Below are positions 51,053-60,128 of a stretch of 64,000 bases of DNA, piece after piece (position 1 is the stretch's first letter; each line of letters starts with the position of its first letter). The stretch is from Synechococcus sp. CS-1329 (GTDB taxonomy: Bacteria > Cyanobacteriota > Cyanobacteriia > PCC-6307 > Cyanobiaceae): NCBI RefSeq assembly GCF_025128055.1, contig NZ_JAHLYS010000045.1:1-64000 (forward strand), read 5' to 3'. The translations under genes were made by a program, and so were the position numbers. The notes beneath the pieces were generated by a model. The model was not told where the DNA came from. It made no database searches and worked only from the letters and a program-made list of their open reading frames with translations.

Positions 51053-51784
51053 TCAGGGCAGCTCGTCGAGGTGCCAGTTCACCAGCCCCTGGCACACCGC
51101 CATCACGGCGGCCTGGGCCCGTCCTGTGGCCCCCAGCTTCTGAAAGGCTGATTTGAGGTGGCTGCGCACCGTTTCCACCGACAGGTGCAGCTGGGCGGCG
51201 ATCTGAGCGTTCTGATAGCCCCGCACCACCCGCTCCAGCACCTCCAGTTCCCGCACGCTCAGCCCCGGGCCCGTGGGCGCCAGGCTGCTGCGGCAGGCCA
51301 GGGCCAGCAGATCCCTCAACTGCGGCTCCATGTAGAAGCCACCGCCGAGCACGGCCCGGGTGGCCGCCACCAGATGGCCGAAGCCCACCCCCTGATCGGC
51401 GCAGATGCCGTCGCAATGAACCTCCAGCGCCGCGCGCACCAAGGGCGGCGATTCCTCCTCCAGAAACAGCAGACAGCGCAGCTGCGGGTGCAGGGCCTTG
51501 GCGCGCCGCACCAGCTCCAGACCGCTGCCTGGGCGCAGGGGATGGGTCACGAACAGCAGCTGGGGCTGACGCCTGCTCAACAGCTCCAGCCCCTCGTTCT
51601 CACTGGTGGCGAAGCCGAACCACTGGCAGCGATCACCGATCACCCCGGTGAGCAGCGAGATCACCAGCCGCCGGCCACTGACCACCATCAGGCTCCGGCT
51701 CGCCAGCAGCTCCATCACCTCCTGGCGGGATTGCGCCGCCCGCTCCAGAAACCCAGCCGCTCCATCCGCGTCGACGCTGCCCAT
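51053..51784 (-). CDS. LuxR/NarL-family regulator with a degenerate receiver domain
   Basis: A 243-residue protein: a C-terminal LuxR helix-turn-helix (LSVRELEVLERVVRGYQNAQ, IAAQLHLSVETVRSHLKSAF) and a receiver-like N-terminal domain. At the position of the phosphoacceptor Asp the sequence reads LLFVTHPLRPGSGLEL, where the acidic residue is missing, so it is probably not phosphorylated in the usual way. A dedicated kinase gene is not nearby. Confidence 0.82.
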   Translation of the reverse strand: MGSVDADGAAGFLERAAQSRQEVMELLASRSLMVVSGRRLVISLLTGVIGDRCQWFGFATSENEGLELLSRRQPQLLFVTHPLRPGSGLELVRRAKALHPQLRCLLFLEEESPPLVRAALEVHCDGICADQGVGFGHLVAATRAVLGGGFYMEPQLRDLLALACRSSLAPTGPGLSVRELEVLERVVRGYQNAQIAAQLHLSVETVRSHLKSAFQKLGATGRAQAAVMAVCQGLVNWHLDELP

Positions 51785-51805
51785 GGGTCTGGCCTCCCTC
51801 TGCCC

Positions 51806-52285
51806 TCAGTAGTAACGACGGGGGTTCTGGCGGATGGCCAGCTGCACCTCCAGCAGGAACAGCACCAGACCAACGATCAGCGCGATCATCGCCAGCACGA
51901 ACACCGGCACGACGATGGCGGCCAGGTCCAGCGCCGCCACGGCACTGATGAACATCACCGCCACCACCCCTGCCACCAGCAGAGCGGTGATGGTGGTGAA
52001 GAGGATGGCGCGGTTGATCAGAAAGGTGCGGCGGCGCTGCACCTCCAGGGCTCCGCGCAGGCGCTTGGCCTGGGCCAGATCACCGCGCTCCATCGCCTCT
52101 TGAATGAAGCGGGTGCGATCGATGATCCGTGCCAGCCGCGTGCTGAACGTGCCGATCAGGCCGGAGATGCTCGTGAGCAGAAACACCGGCGCCACCGAGA
52201 GCTGGATCGCTTTGGAGAGGCCGGCCACAGCCGACTCCCCGCCAAGAGTGCCCCTGGTGATGATCTCGGCCAGCAGCATGGACAT
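51806..52285 (-). CDS. DUF2721 family membrane protein
   Basis: A 159-residue protein with three hydrophobic segments (LSVAPVFLLTSISGLIGTFS, AILFTTITALLVAGVVAVMF, IVVPVFVLAMIALIVGLVLF) and a charged Arg/Glu helix between the first two (MERGDLAQAKRLRGALEVQR). It matches the DUF2721 pattern. ATG at 52285 chosen; an in-frame TTG seven codons upstream is less likely. Function unknown. Confidence 0.75.
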   Translation of the reverse strand: MSMLLAEIITRGTLGGESAVAGLSKAIQLSVAPVFLLTSISGLIGTFSTRLARIIDRTRFIQEAMERGDLAQAKRLRGALEVQRRRTFLINRAILFTTITALLVAGVVAVMFISAVAALDLAAIVVPVFVLAMIALIVGLVLFLLEVQLAIRQNPRRYY

Positions 52286-52421
52286 GGAGCCCGCCCCTGA
52301 GGCCAACAGGACGGGCCTACAGGCTGCAAGTTAGCGAGATCGCGCCATAAAACCACAGCTGAGAAAGGGCTCGGTCAGGATCAGCGAAGGCTGCAACTCC
52401 GGCTCAGCCGCACCTGAGGCC

Positions 52422-52844
52422 ATGACCACGATTCTCTGCCACTACGACGGTGATCTGCGCTGCAGGGCCAGCCATGGTCCCTCCGGCTCCCAGCTCAGCA
52501 CCGATGCCCCCACCGACAACCAGGGTCTGGGCGAGCACTTCTCCCCCACCGATCTGGTGGCCACGGCCCTGGCCACCTGCATCCTGACGATCATGGGGAT
52601 CGTGGCCGAGCGCCACAGCCTCCCGCTGCAGGGCTGCACGGCCCGGGTGGAAAAAACCATGACCAGCGGCGGAGTCCGCCAGATCGAGCGGCTCGAGGTC
52701 TGGCTGACCCTGCCGGCTGAGCTCACAGCGGAGCAGGTCCGGCTGCTGCAGCGCGCCGCCGAGGGCTGCCCGGTGAAGCGCAGCCTCGAGGCCTCGGTGG
52801 CCATGGAGCTGCACTGGCAGACGCTCGGCTCAGCGGTGGCCTGA
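52422..52844 (+). CDS. OsmC/Ohr family peroxiredoxin-like protein
   Basis: A 140-residue OsmC-family protein with the two reactive Cys regions: TDLVATALATCILTIMGIVA and EGCPVKRSLEASV. By family knowledge such proteins reduce organic hydroperoxides in the cytoplasm. Complete. Confidence 0.87.
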   Translation: MTTILCHYDGDLRCRASHGPSGSQLSTDAPTDNQGLGEHFSPTDLVATALATCILTIMGIVAERHSLPLQGCTARVEKTMTSGGVRQIERLEVWLTLPAELTAEQVRLLQRAAEGCPVKRSLEASVAMELHWQTLGSAVA

Positions 52845-52908
52845 GGCGCCTCGCCGGCTTCCGCTGGCCTGCGCGCCATGCTTGGGCCCACCACACCACA
52901 GCCGTTCC

Positions 52909-54468
52909 ATGCCTCAGCCGGCTCAGGCCCTTGGGCGCCTGCGTGAGCACCTGCACCAGACCCGGCTGCTCGGCTCCATCAGCAGCGCCATCTACTACGA
53001 CCAGAACACGGTGATGCCACCGGCCGGAGCCGACTGGCGGGGTCAGCAGCTGGCCCTCCTGGCGAGTCAGCTGCACGAGCGCCAGAGCAGCGACAGGTAT
53101 GCCGACCTGGTGGCAGCAGCTGAAGCCGAATCCGAATCTGACGCTGAACCCGCAGCAGAGGATCCAGCTGTTCCCAGGCGGCGGCGGCGGAACCTGCAGC
53201 TGCTGCGCCAGGAGCTGGAGCGCCAGCGCAGCCTCGATCCCCAGCTGGTGGCCTCCCTGGCCATGGCCCAGTCCCGGGGCAATGCCGTCTGGCAGGAGGC
53301 GCGACGCCGCAATGAGTTCGCTGGTTTTGCGCCGGCGCTCGAGCAGTTGCTGCAGCTGCGGCGCGAGCAGGCCGCCCAGCTGGCGCCGATCGAGCCGGCC
53401 GCTCGCAGTCCCTGGGAGATCCTGGCCCAGCCCTTTGAGCCGGGCGTCAGCAAAGCCCGCCTCCAGGAGCTGTTCACGCCCCTGAGCGCAGGGATTCCGC
53501 CGCTGCTGGAGCGGGTGCTGGCCGCCAGCGGATCCAGCAACGGCACACCCCCGGCCGCAGAACTTCCCGAAGCGCTCCAGGAGAGCCTCTGCGCCGAGCT
53601 GCTGGAGAGCTGGGGCTACGACCCAGTCCGCTGCCAGCGCTCGCGCTCGGCCCATCCCTTCTCCTGCACCCTCGGCCCGGCCGACTACCGCATCACCACC
53701 CGGGTGGTGCCGGGCCAGCCCTTTTCCGCCTTCCTGGCCACCGCCCACGAATGGGGCCACTCCCTCTATGAGCAGGGGCTGCCCCGCGGCGACGACCACT
53801 ACTTCCCCTGGCCCCTGGGCGAGGCCACCTCGATGGGGGTGCACGAATCGCAGTCGCTGTTCTGGGAGTGCCGGGTGGCGCGCAGCCAGGCCTTCGCGGG
53901 CCGCTGGCATCCGCGCTTCGCCCAGGGCCTGGGCGCTGATCCCTGGGGCGGAACTCACGCCTTCTGGCGGGGGCTGAACCCGATGCGGCCGGGCCTGATC
54001 CGGGTGGAGGCCGATGAGCTCACCTATGCCCTGCACATCGTGTTGCGCTTCGAGCTGGAGCTGGCCCTGGTGGAGCAGGGGCTGCCGGTGGCGGAGTTGC
54101 CCGAGCTCTGGAACCGGCGCATGGGCGAGCTGCTGGGCCTCACACCCCAGGGCGATGCCGAGGGTTGCCTGCAGGACATCCACTGGGCCGAAGGCCTGTT
54201 CGGCTACTTCCCCTCCTATGCCCTCGGCCACCTGATCAGTGCCCAATTGGCCGAAACGATGGAGCGGCAGCTCGGACCGATCGAAGCGGTGGTGGGCGCC
54301 GGTGAGGAGCAGCGCCTGCAGCAGTGGCTGGGGGAGCAGGTCTGGCCCCTGGGCCGCAGCGTCGATGGCGAGGAGCTGGTGGCCCAGGTGAGCGGGGCGC
54401 CCCTGAGCGCCGGCCCGTTTCTGCGCCACCTCGAAGGCAAGGTGGATCGACTGCTGGAGAGCGCCTGA
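52909..54468 (+). CDS. M32 family carboxypeptidase
   Basis: A 519-residue metallocarboxypeptidase of the Taq/M32 type: the zinc motif is TAHEWGHSLYEQGLPRGD (HExxH-like HEWGH), and ESQSLFWECRVARSQAF gives the downstream Glu. SAHPFSCTLGPADYRITTRV is another family landmark. It would remove C-terminal residues from peptides in the cytoplasm. I chose ATG 52909, nine codons inside the longest frame, where homology begins. Confidence 0.9.
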   Translation: MPQPAQALGRLREHLHQTRLLGSISSAIYYDQNTVMPPAGADWRGQQLALLASQLHERQSSDRYADLVAAAEAESESDAEPAAEDPAVPRRRRRNLQLLRQELERQRSLDPQLVASLAMAQSRGNAVWQEARRRNEFAGFAPALEQLLQLRREQAAQLAPIEPAARSPWEILAQPFEPGVSKARLQELFTPLSAGIPPLLERVLAASGSSNGTPPAAELPEALQESLCAELLESWGYDPVRCQRSRSAHPFSCTLGPADYRITTRVVPGQPFSAFLATAHEWGHSLYEQGLPRGDDHYFPWPLGEATSMGVHESQSLFWECRVARSQAFAGRWHPRFAQGLGADPWGGTHAFWRGLNPMRPGLIRVEADELTYALHIVLRFELELALVEQGLPVAELPELWNRRMGELLGLTPQGDAEGCLQDIHWAEGLFGYFPSYALGHLISAQLAETMERQLGPIEAVVGAGEEQRLQQWLGEQVWPLGRSVDGEELVAQVSGAPLSAGPFLRHLEGKVDRLLESA

Positions 54469-54534
54469 GCGGGCGGAGGCAACCTGCCGGCCTGGCGTCC
54501 GTAAGATGCCGCCGCAGCCGCTTCGCACCGCCCC

Positions 54535-55122
54535 ATGGCGAACATCGACCACGCCCCCAGCCGCACCATGCTCAACCTGCTGCATGTGCTGCCGGCGTTT
54601 GCCGATGAGGCCGAATTGCGACTGAATGCGATCGTCGAGCTCAACTCGATGACGATCAACAAGTACGAGCTGATCACCGAAACCGGCCATCTCAAGCTCG
54701 ACCGGGTCGGCTACTCCTCGCTGTCCTATCCCTTCGCCTACGGCTGCATCCCCCGCACCTGGGATGAGGACGGTGACCCGCTGGACATCGAAATTGTCGG
54801 CGTCACCGAACCGCTGGTGCCCGGCAGCCTTGTCGAAGCGCGAATCATCGGCATCATGACCTTCGACGACGGTGGCGAGGTGGACGACAAGGTGATCGCT
54901 GTGCTCGCCGATGACAAGCGCATGGATCACATCACCAGCTACGAGCAGCTGGGCGCCCACTGGCTCAAGGAAACCCAGTACTACTGGGAGCACTACAAAG
55001 ACCTGAAGAAGCCCGGCACCTGCAAGGTGAATGGCTATCTCAACACCCAGGAAGCCGTGCGGATCGTCAAGGAGTGCGAGGCCCGCTATCTCGAGCAAAT
55101 TGACGCCAAACTGGTGAACTGA
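54535..55122 (+). CDS. ppa: inorganic pyrophosphatase, family I
   Basis: A 195-residue soluble pyrophosphatase: ELITETGHLKLDRVGYSSLS, YPFAYGCIPRTWDEDGDPLD with the metal-binding Asp triplet and EVDDKVIAVLADD. The catalytic acidic residues are all present. It hydrolyses PPi and pulls biosynthetic reactions, including sugar-nucleotide synthesis by ManC and RfbA. Confidence 0.93.
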   Translation: MANIDHAPSRTMLNLLHVLPAFADEAELRLNAIVELNSMTINKYELITETGHLKLDRVGYSSLSYPFAYGCIPRTWDEDGDPLDIEIVGVTEPLVPGSLVEARIIGIMTFDDGGEVDDKVIAVLADDKRMDHITSYEQLGAHWLKETQYYWEHYKDLKKPGTCKVNGYLNTQEAVRIVKECEARYLEQIDAKLVN

Positions 55123-55169
55123 ACCGCACCCTGCGGCCGTCGCCCCCATCCACAGCCCCGATTCACCGC

Positions 55170-55841
55170 ATGCGCCCCACCCATTCCCGTCCGCTGCTGA
55201 CCCCCGCCGGTCTGGCCGCCGGTCTGTTCGCCGGCCTCGCCACCCTCGGCTCCGCCGGGGCGCTCTCGGCACTGGCCAGTGGCAGCGGCATCATCACCCC
55301 CACCGCCCCGATCCCCAGCGCGCCGGCCACGGCTCCTCCGGCCATCGGCAGCCCGGCAGCGGTGCTCCAGGCGCCGCCCCCGGCCCCGGCCCCGGCTGCG
55401 GCCCTTGATCCCGCCCCCCCCGCGGCGGCTCCGGTGAGCAACTCCAGGATCCTGCTGGCCCTGGGCAAGCGTGAGATCCGCCTGGAGCGCAACGGCAAGG
55501 TCTATGGCCCCTGGCCGGTGGCGATCGGTGATCCCGCCACCCCCACCCCGGTGGGCACCTTCAACGTGATCAACAAGGTGATCAATCCCCAGTACGTCAG
55601 CACCAAGTCAGGCCAGAAGAAAGGGGTGATCGGCCCCAATGGTCCCCTCGGCGATCGCTGGATCGGCTTCAATATCAAGGGCCTCAACCAGTACGGCATC
55701 CATGGCACCCCCAACGCCTGGGCCTGGACCGTGAGCTCCCGCGCCGCGGTCACCAACGGCTGCGTGCGCATGTTCCACGAGCACGTGCGCGAGCTCTTCG
55801 ACAAGGTCGACGTGGGCACCCCCCTGGTGGTGGTGAAGTGA
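55170..55841 (+). CDS. L,D-transpeptidase (YkuD-type)
   Basis: A 223-residue protein with an N-terminal hydrophobic segment (GLAAGLFAGLATLGSAGALS), an Ala/Pro-rich linker and the catalytic domain: NVINKVINPQYVSTKSGQKK, GIHGTPNAWAWTVSSRAAVT and NGCVRMFHEHVRELFDKV with the active-site His and Cys. It would make 3-3 cross-links or anchor proteins in peptidoglycan of the periplasm. Confidence 0.88.
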   Translation: MRPTHSRPLLTPAGLAAGLFAGLATLGSAGALSALASGSGIITPTAPIPSAPATAPPAIGSPAAVLQAPPPAPAPAAALDPAPPAAAPVSNSRILLALGKREIRLERNGKVYGPWPVAIGDPATPTPVGTFNVINKVINPQYVSTKSGQKKGVIGPNGPLGDRWIGFNIKGLNQYGIHGTPNAWAWTVSSRAAVTNGCVRMFHEHVRELFDKVDVGTPLVVVK

Positions 55842-55858
55842 GCTGAAGGCCGCTGAGC

Positions 55859-57868
55859 TCAGCGGTGCAGCCGGCGGGCGAGGGCCCTGGCCATGCCATC
55901 CCGGCTGGCCATCCCCCGCAGCGCCTGGGCCGGCAGACCACTGTTGGGCAAACCGGCAGGCAGCTGGCTCGGCCCCGGCCCACCGAGCGCAAAGACCGGC
56001 ACCTGCCGTAATCCATTGGGCACCAGCTGATCCTCCAGCTGGGCCAGGTTGGCCACATCCGGCAACCAGAGCAGATCCGAGCGGCGGCAGTCCTCCAGAG
56101 GCAGGGCCTCGCCGCCGTGGCCGGCGCTGATCACCCGTTGCAGGTCGATCAGAGTCACCACACCGATCACCCAGCCGTCGCGCTGCACCACCAGGCAGTG
56201 GCCGTGGGCTTCGATCAGCAGCCCCAGGGCCTCCCGGGCCGGGGTGCTGGCCGGCAGCAGCAGCGGGGCCTCCGCCTCCAGGGCCTCCAGCACCGGCAGA
56301 GAGGCCAGCTCCTGCCGCCGCTCCTCCTCCACCGGATCCGGCCCCAGCAGGCCCGGATCCGCCAGTCCCTGCCAGCGCTCCACCAGCACGGCACTGAGGC
56401 CGGTGGCGGCCATCAGCGGCAGCACGATGCGGATGTCGTGGGTGAGCTCGAACAGCAGCAGCAGCGCCGTCAGGGGTGCCCTGGCACTGCCCGCCAGCAC
56501 GGCCGCCATGCCCACCATCGCGTAGGCCGGCGGTTCCGCCACCGGCAGGCCGAAGCCGCCATCCCCCAGCAGCTGACCGTAGAGATTGCCCAGCACAGCC
56601 CCCAGGAACAGGGCGGGCGCGAAGCCACCGCCCACGAAGCCGGTGGCATTGCTCAGGCCCGTGGCCAGCAGCTTCACCAGCAGCAGGGCCGCCAGGGAGG
56701 TGAGGGCCACTCCGCCCTCACTGCCGAGCAGGGCCTCGATCGTGTCGTAGCCCACCCCCAGCACCTGGGGAAAGCCCAGGGCCAGCACGCCCACCGCCAG
56801 GCCACCGAGGCCATTGACCAGCCACAGGGGCAGGCGGGCGAACCAGCGCTGCACCGGTTCACTGCGCCCGGCCGCCAGCAGGCTCACCAGCGCCCACGAC
56901 ATCAGGCTGGCCACCAGGCCCAGACCCAGGTAGAGCGGCAACTCCAGCGGAGAGCGCACCTCATAGGCCGGCAGGCGGAAGATCGGCTCATCGCCCAGGC
57001 ACAGCTGGGTCACCAGCGAGGACGTCACCGCCGCCACCAGCACCGCCCGCAGGCTGGGCCGTCCCGGGATGGTGCTGTAGGCCCCTTCAAAGGCAAAGAA
57101 CACCCCAGCGATCGGGGCCTTGAATCCGGCCGCCAGCCCGGCCGCCACGCCCGCCGCCACCAGGGCCTTCTGCGATTCGGGCGGCAGCCGCCCCTTCAGC
57201 CCCACCCACAGACCGAGGTTGCCGCCGCTCTCCACGCTCGGCCCCTCAGGGCCCAGCGAAGCGCCACTGCCCAGGCTGAGGGAGGCCGCCACCAGCCGCA
57301 GGGCCGGCAGTCGCGGCAGGGCCGGCGCCGCCCCGTCGGCCATGGCCATCAGGCTGGGCAGGCTGGGGCCCAGGTCGCGGCCCAGCTGGCGCAGCAGCCC
57401 CACGGCCACGCCCCCCAGCAGGGGGGCGATCACCACGGGCCAGGAGACCAGCCATCCGGCCGGTCCGATCGCTGGCAGCGGGGTGGGCTCAGGCAGGGGA
57501 ACCGGCGGCGGCGGCAGAAAGCCGATGCCCCCCAGGCCGAGCTGCAGAAGAGCCCTCAGGGGAGTGCCTGAATCTGGATCCGGGGCGCTGAACACCTCCA
57601 CCGAGGCCGGATCCAGCTGGGGCGGACCCACCAGCTGCAGCACCCACTCCACCAGGGTGCCGAACAGGAAATTGTTGATGAACCCCAGCAGATAGTGGAA
57701 GCCCACCACCGCCACGCCGGTGAGGATGCCCACCAGCCCGGCCCAGGCCAGCAGGCTCCACTGCAGCGGCAGCCCGCGGCTGTCGGCCTCCAGCGGGGCA
57801 CCCTCCGGAGCTGAACCCAGCGGAGAGGCTGTGCTGCCTGCCTCAGGCTTCGGGCCTGACCTCTGCAA
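55859..57868 (-). CDS. ClC-family chloride channel/transporter with CBS domains
   Basis: A 669-residue protein: about ten to eleven membrane segments with the anion-selectivity sequences [20 protein letters not shown] (gating Glu in PEGP) and [18 protein letters not shown], followed by a C-terminal pair of CBS domains ([20 protein letters not shown]). The listed start is a TTG at 57868 inside the end of hemC; the first part is low-complexity Pro/Gly-rich, so a later start is possible. Confidence 0.85.
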   Translation of the reverse strand: MQRSGPKPEAGSTASPLGSAPEGAPLEADSRGLPLQWSLLAWAGLVGILTGVAVVGFHYLLGFINNFLFGTLVEWVLQLVGPPQLDPASVEVFSAPDPDSGTPLRALLQLGLGGIGFLPPPPVPLPEPTPLPAIGPAGWLVSWPVVIAPLLGGVAVGLLRQLGRDLGPSLPSLMAMADGAAPALPRLPALRLVAASLSLGSGASLGPEGPSVESGGNLGLWVGLKGRLPPESQKALVAAGVAAGLAAGFKAPIAGVFFAFEGAYSTIPGRPSLRAVLVAAVTSSLVTQLCLGDEPIFRLPAYEVRSPLELPLYLGLGLVASLMSWALVSLLAAGRSEPVQRWFARLPLWLVNGLGGLAVGVLALGFPQVLGVGYDTIEALLGSEGGVALTSLAALLLVKLLATGLSNATGFVGGGFAPALFLGAVLGNLYGQLLGDGGFGLPVAEPPAYAMVGMAAVLAGSARAPLTALLLLFELTHDIRIVLPLMAATGLSAVLVERWQGLADPGLLGPDPVEEERRQELASLPVLEALEAEAPLLLPASTPAREALGLLIEAHGHCLVVQRDGWVIGVVTLIDLQRVISAGHGGEALPLEDCRRSDLLWLPDVANLAQLEDQLVPNGLRQVPVFALGGPGPSQLPAGLPNSGLPAQALRGMASRDGMARALARRLHR

Positions 57869-58796
57869 AAATCTCCTCCAGAATCTCGCCGGCGCCCTGG
57901 CTGCGCAGCAGATGGGCGAGGCTGAGGCCGATCGCTTCGGGATCCTGCTGGGGGCCCCGGGCCTCGTCCCGGATCAGGCGCAGACCATCGAGGCTGGCCA
58001 CCATGCCCGTGAGCACCAGCTCTTCGCCCTCAAAGCGGCTGTTCACACCGATCGGCACCTGGCAACCACCCTCCAGCTGGCGCAGGAAGGCCCGCTCCGC
58101 CAGACAGCGGCGGGAGGTGGGGGTGTGCTCCAGTGCCTTGATCAGCTCCAGCACCGCGCTGTCGCCCTGGCGGCATTCGATCCCCAGGGCCCCCTGGCCC
58201 ACCGCATGCAGGGAGATCGAGGGGTCGATCAGTGCGTCGATGCGCTGGCCCAGACCCAGGCGTCCGAGGCCGGCGGCCGCCAGGATCAGGCAGTCGTAGT
58301 CGCCGGAATCCAGCTTCTCGAGGCGGGTGATCACGTTGCCGCGCACATCCTTGAACTGGAAGTGGGGGAAGTGATGGCGCAACTGGGCCAGGCGCCGCAG
58401 CGAGCTGGTGCCCACCACGCTGCCCTCGGGCAGGGTGGCCAGGCTGCAGCCGCGGTGGCGCTCGTGCAGCACCAGCGCATCGGCGGGATCTTCGCGCTCG
58501 GAGATGCAGCCGAGCATCAGCCCTTCGGGCAGGTTGGTGGGCAGGTCCTTGAGGCTGTGGACGGCGATGTCGGCCCTGTCCAGCAGCATCTGGGCCTCCA
58601 GTTCCTTGGTGAACAGGCCCTTGTCGCCGATCTTGGCGAGGGCCACATCCAGGATCTTGTCCCCCTGGGTGGCCATCGCTTCGATGCTGATCTCCAGGTC
58701 GGGGTGGGCCTTGGTGAGTTCATCCCGCACCCAGTGGGTCTGCACCATCGCCAGCTGGCTGCGGCGGGAGGCGATGCGCAGAGTGGTGCCAGCCAT
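57843..58796 (-). CDS. hemC: porphobilinogen deaminase
   Basis: A 317-residue hydroxymethylbilane synthase in tetrapyrrole (heme and chlorophyll) synthesis. Motifs: [62 protein letters not shown], and the cofactor-binding Cys in [17 protein letters not shown] near residue 250. ATG at 58796. Full length; its stop lies just inside the ClC gene start. Confidence 0.95.
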   Translation of the reverse strand: MAGTTLRIASRRSQLAMVQTHWVRDELTKAHPDLEISIEAMATQGDKILDVALAKIGDKGLFTKELEAQMLLDRADIAVHSLKDLPTNLPEGLMLGCISEREDPADALVLHERHRGCSLATLPEGSVVGTSSLRRLAQLRHHFPHFQFKDVRGNVITRLEKLDSGDYDCLILAAAGLGRLGLGQRIDALIDPSISLHAVGQGALGIECRQGDSAVLELIKALEHTPTSRRCLAERAFLRQLEGGCQVPIGVNSRFEGEELVLTGMVASLDGLRLIRDEARGPQQDPEAIGLSLAHLLRSQGAGEILEEIFAEVRPEA

Positions 58797-58891
58797 CAAT
58801 CGATTCCTCAGCCCGGCCGCGTGGCCGTTGAACAGCGGTCAAGCCTAAGGACCGGTCGGCCGCTCCCCGGCCAGAACAGGCTGCACCGTGA

Positions 58892-59346
58892 TCAGCCGAA
58901 AAAGTCGAGGGGCAATGGCCCCCAGGTGCCGGTGGCCTCCGGCTGGCTTTCGCTTTGCCCGCCGATCAGCAGTCCTTCCCCCAGGCCGGCCTCGGCCCGC
59001 AGCAGAAAGCGACCGGTGCGCTGATTGCCCTTGAGGAACACCGGCCCCTCCACCAGAGCCTCGCTGTCGGCCTGCAGCGGACTCAGGCCCTGGGCGGCCT
59101 CAAAAGATCTCAGGGCCTGGATCGCCACCTGGGCCGACGGGGCCATGACGCCCACCGTGAACCAGTCGCAGGCCGCCAGGCGCCCCTTCAGCTCCTCGAG
59201 CAGGGCCTGGCGCTGGGCCCCGTCGAGGCTGGGGGCCCCGTGCGCAGACCCAGCAGGCTGGTGAGATCCACCGCCGCTGGAGCGCTGCCGCCAGGCTGAT
59301 CAGCGGGGATGGGGGCATTGGAGGCTGGGGTGCTGCTGATGCTCAT
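58892..59346 (-). pseudogene. DUF1824 family protein, apparent frameshift
   Basis: The ATG at 59346 begins MSISSTPASNAPIPADQPGG and reads in frame to VDLTSLLGLRTG, then the family-typical continuation (LLEELKGRLAACDWFTVGVM, FLKGNQRTGRFLLRAEAGLG, TGTWGPLPLDFFG) lies in a different frame. The switch falls in the GGGGCCCCC run near 59236-59244, so this is either a real frameshift or a sequencing error. DUF1824 is a conserved cyanobacterial family of unknown function. Confidence 0.6.
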
Positions 59347-59363
59347 GACGGCCTGCTGGGGGC

Positions 59364-60128
59364 TCAGCCACTCTGACGGCCCGCGCAGAAGCGCAGGCTG
59401 GTGAGGCAGATGCTCAACCAGATGAAGCCCACCGCTGCCCCGGCGACGATGTCGGTGAGCCAGTGCACGCGGCAGTAGAGGGTGCTGATCCAGATCAGCG
59501 CCACCCAGAGGGCTGAGCCCAGCAACAACGGCCGGCGCAGCTGGGGATAACGCTCCGAGAGGATGGTGTACATCAGGAAATAGAACACCACCGCCCCGGC
59601 GGCATGGCCACTGGGGAAGCTGCGGCCGATCACCTCCACCAGCCGGCCCAGGGGCCGGGCGCGATCGAACTGGGGTTTCAACCAGCGATCCACGATCAAA
59701 AGGATTCCACTGGTGCTGATCGCCAGCCAGATCAGCTGGTTCCACGAGCGCTTGATCAGCAGAAAGATCAGGGCCGCCATCACCAGCATCGCCGTGAACT
59801 GGGTGCCGCTGAGCTGATACACCACCACCAGAACGCGACCCAGGCCCTCGGGGATGCGCTCGGCCAGCCACACCAGCACGGCCTCATCGAAGACCGGTTT
59901 CTCCTGGGTGAGCACCAGCTGCTCGATCAGGATCACCACCAGGGCCGCCAGGCCGCAGAGCAGCAGCCGCAGCGGCCCGAACAACTCAAACCAGCGGCGG
60001 ATGGCGGCTGGGCTCGGGGCGCGGAAAATCGGGGATTGGGTTCGGATCAAGTGACCAGCCGATCGGATCGTGGGTGATCTGGACCACTCATCGTGCCCGA
60101 TCAACGCTCCCTTTTGGACGCGGAACAC
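59364..60128 (-). CDS. PAP2-family phosphatase
   Basis: A 254-residue membrane phosphatase: DRWLKPQFDRARPLGRLVEV, RSFPSGHAAGAVVFYFLMYT and STLYCRVHWLTDIVAGAAVG are the three PAP2 motifs, within about six hydrophobic segments. It may hydrolyse lipid phosphates such as undecaprenyl pyrophosphate or phosphatidate. GTG start at 60128 overlaps the end of the glycosyltransferase gene by 41 bases. Confidence 0.85.
   Translation of the reverse strand: MFRVQKGALIGHDEWSRSPTIRSAGHLIRTQSPIFRAPSPAAIRRWFELFGPLRLLLCGLAALVVILIEQLVLTQEKPVFDEAVLVWLAERIPEGLGRVLVVVYQLSGTQFTAMLVMAALIFLLIKRSWNQLIWLAISTSGILLIVDRWLKPQFDRARPLGRLVEVIGRSFPSGHAAGAVVFYFLMYTILSERYPQLRRPLLLGSALWVALIWISTLYCRVHWLTDIVAGAAVGFIWLSICLTSLRFCAGRQSG

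Noticed and set aside
56117-57571. Plus-strand open frame of 484 codons opposite the ClC gene
   Set aside because: Low-complexity His/Gln/Arg/Gly sequence with no family features, while the minus strand encodes a textbook ClC protein.
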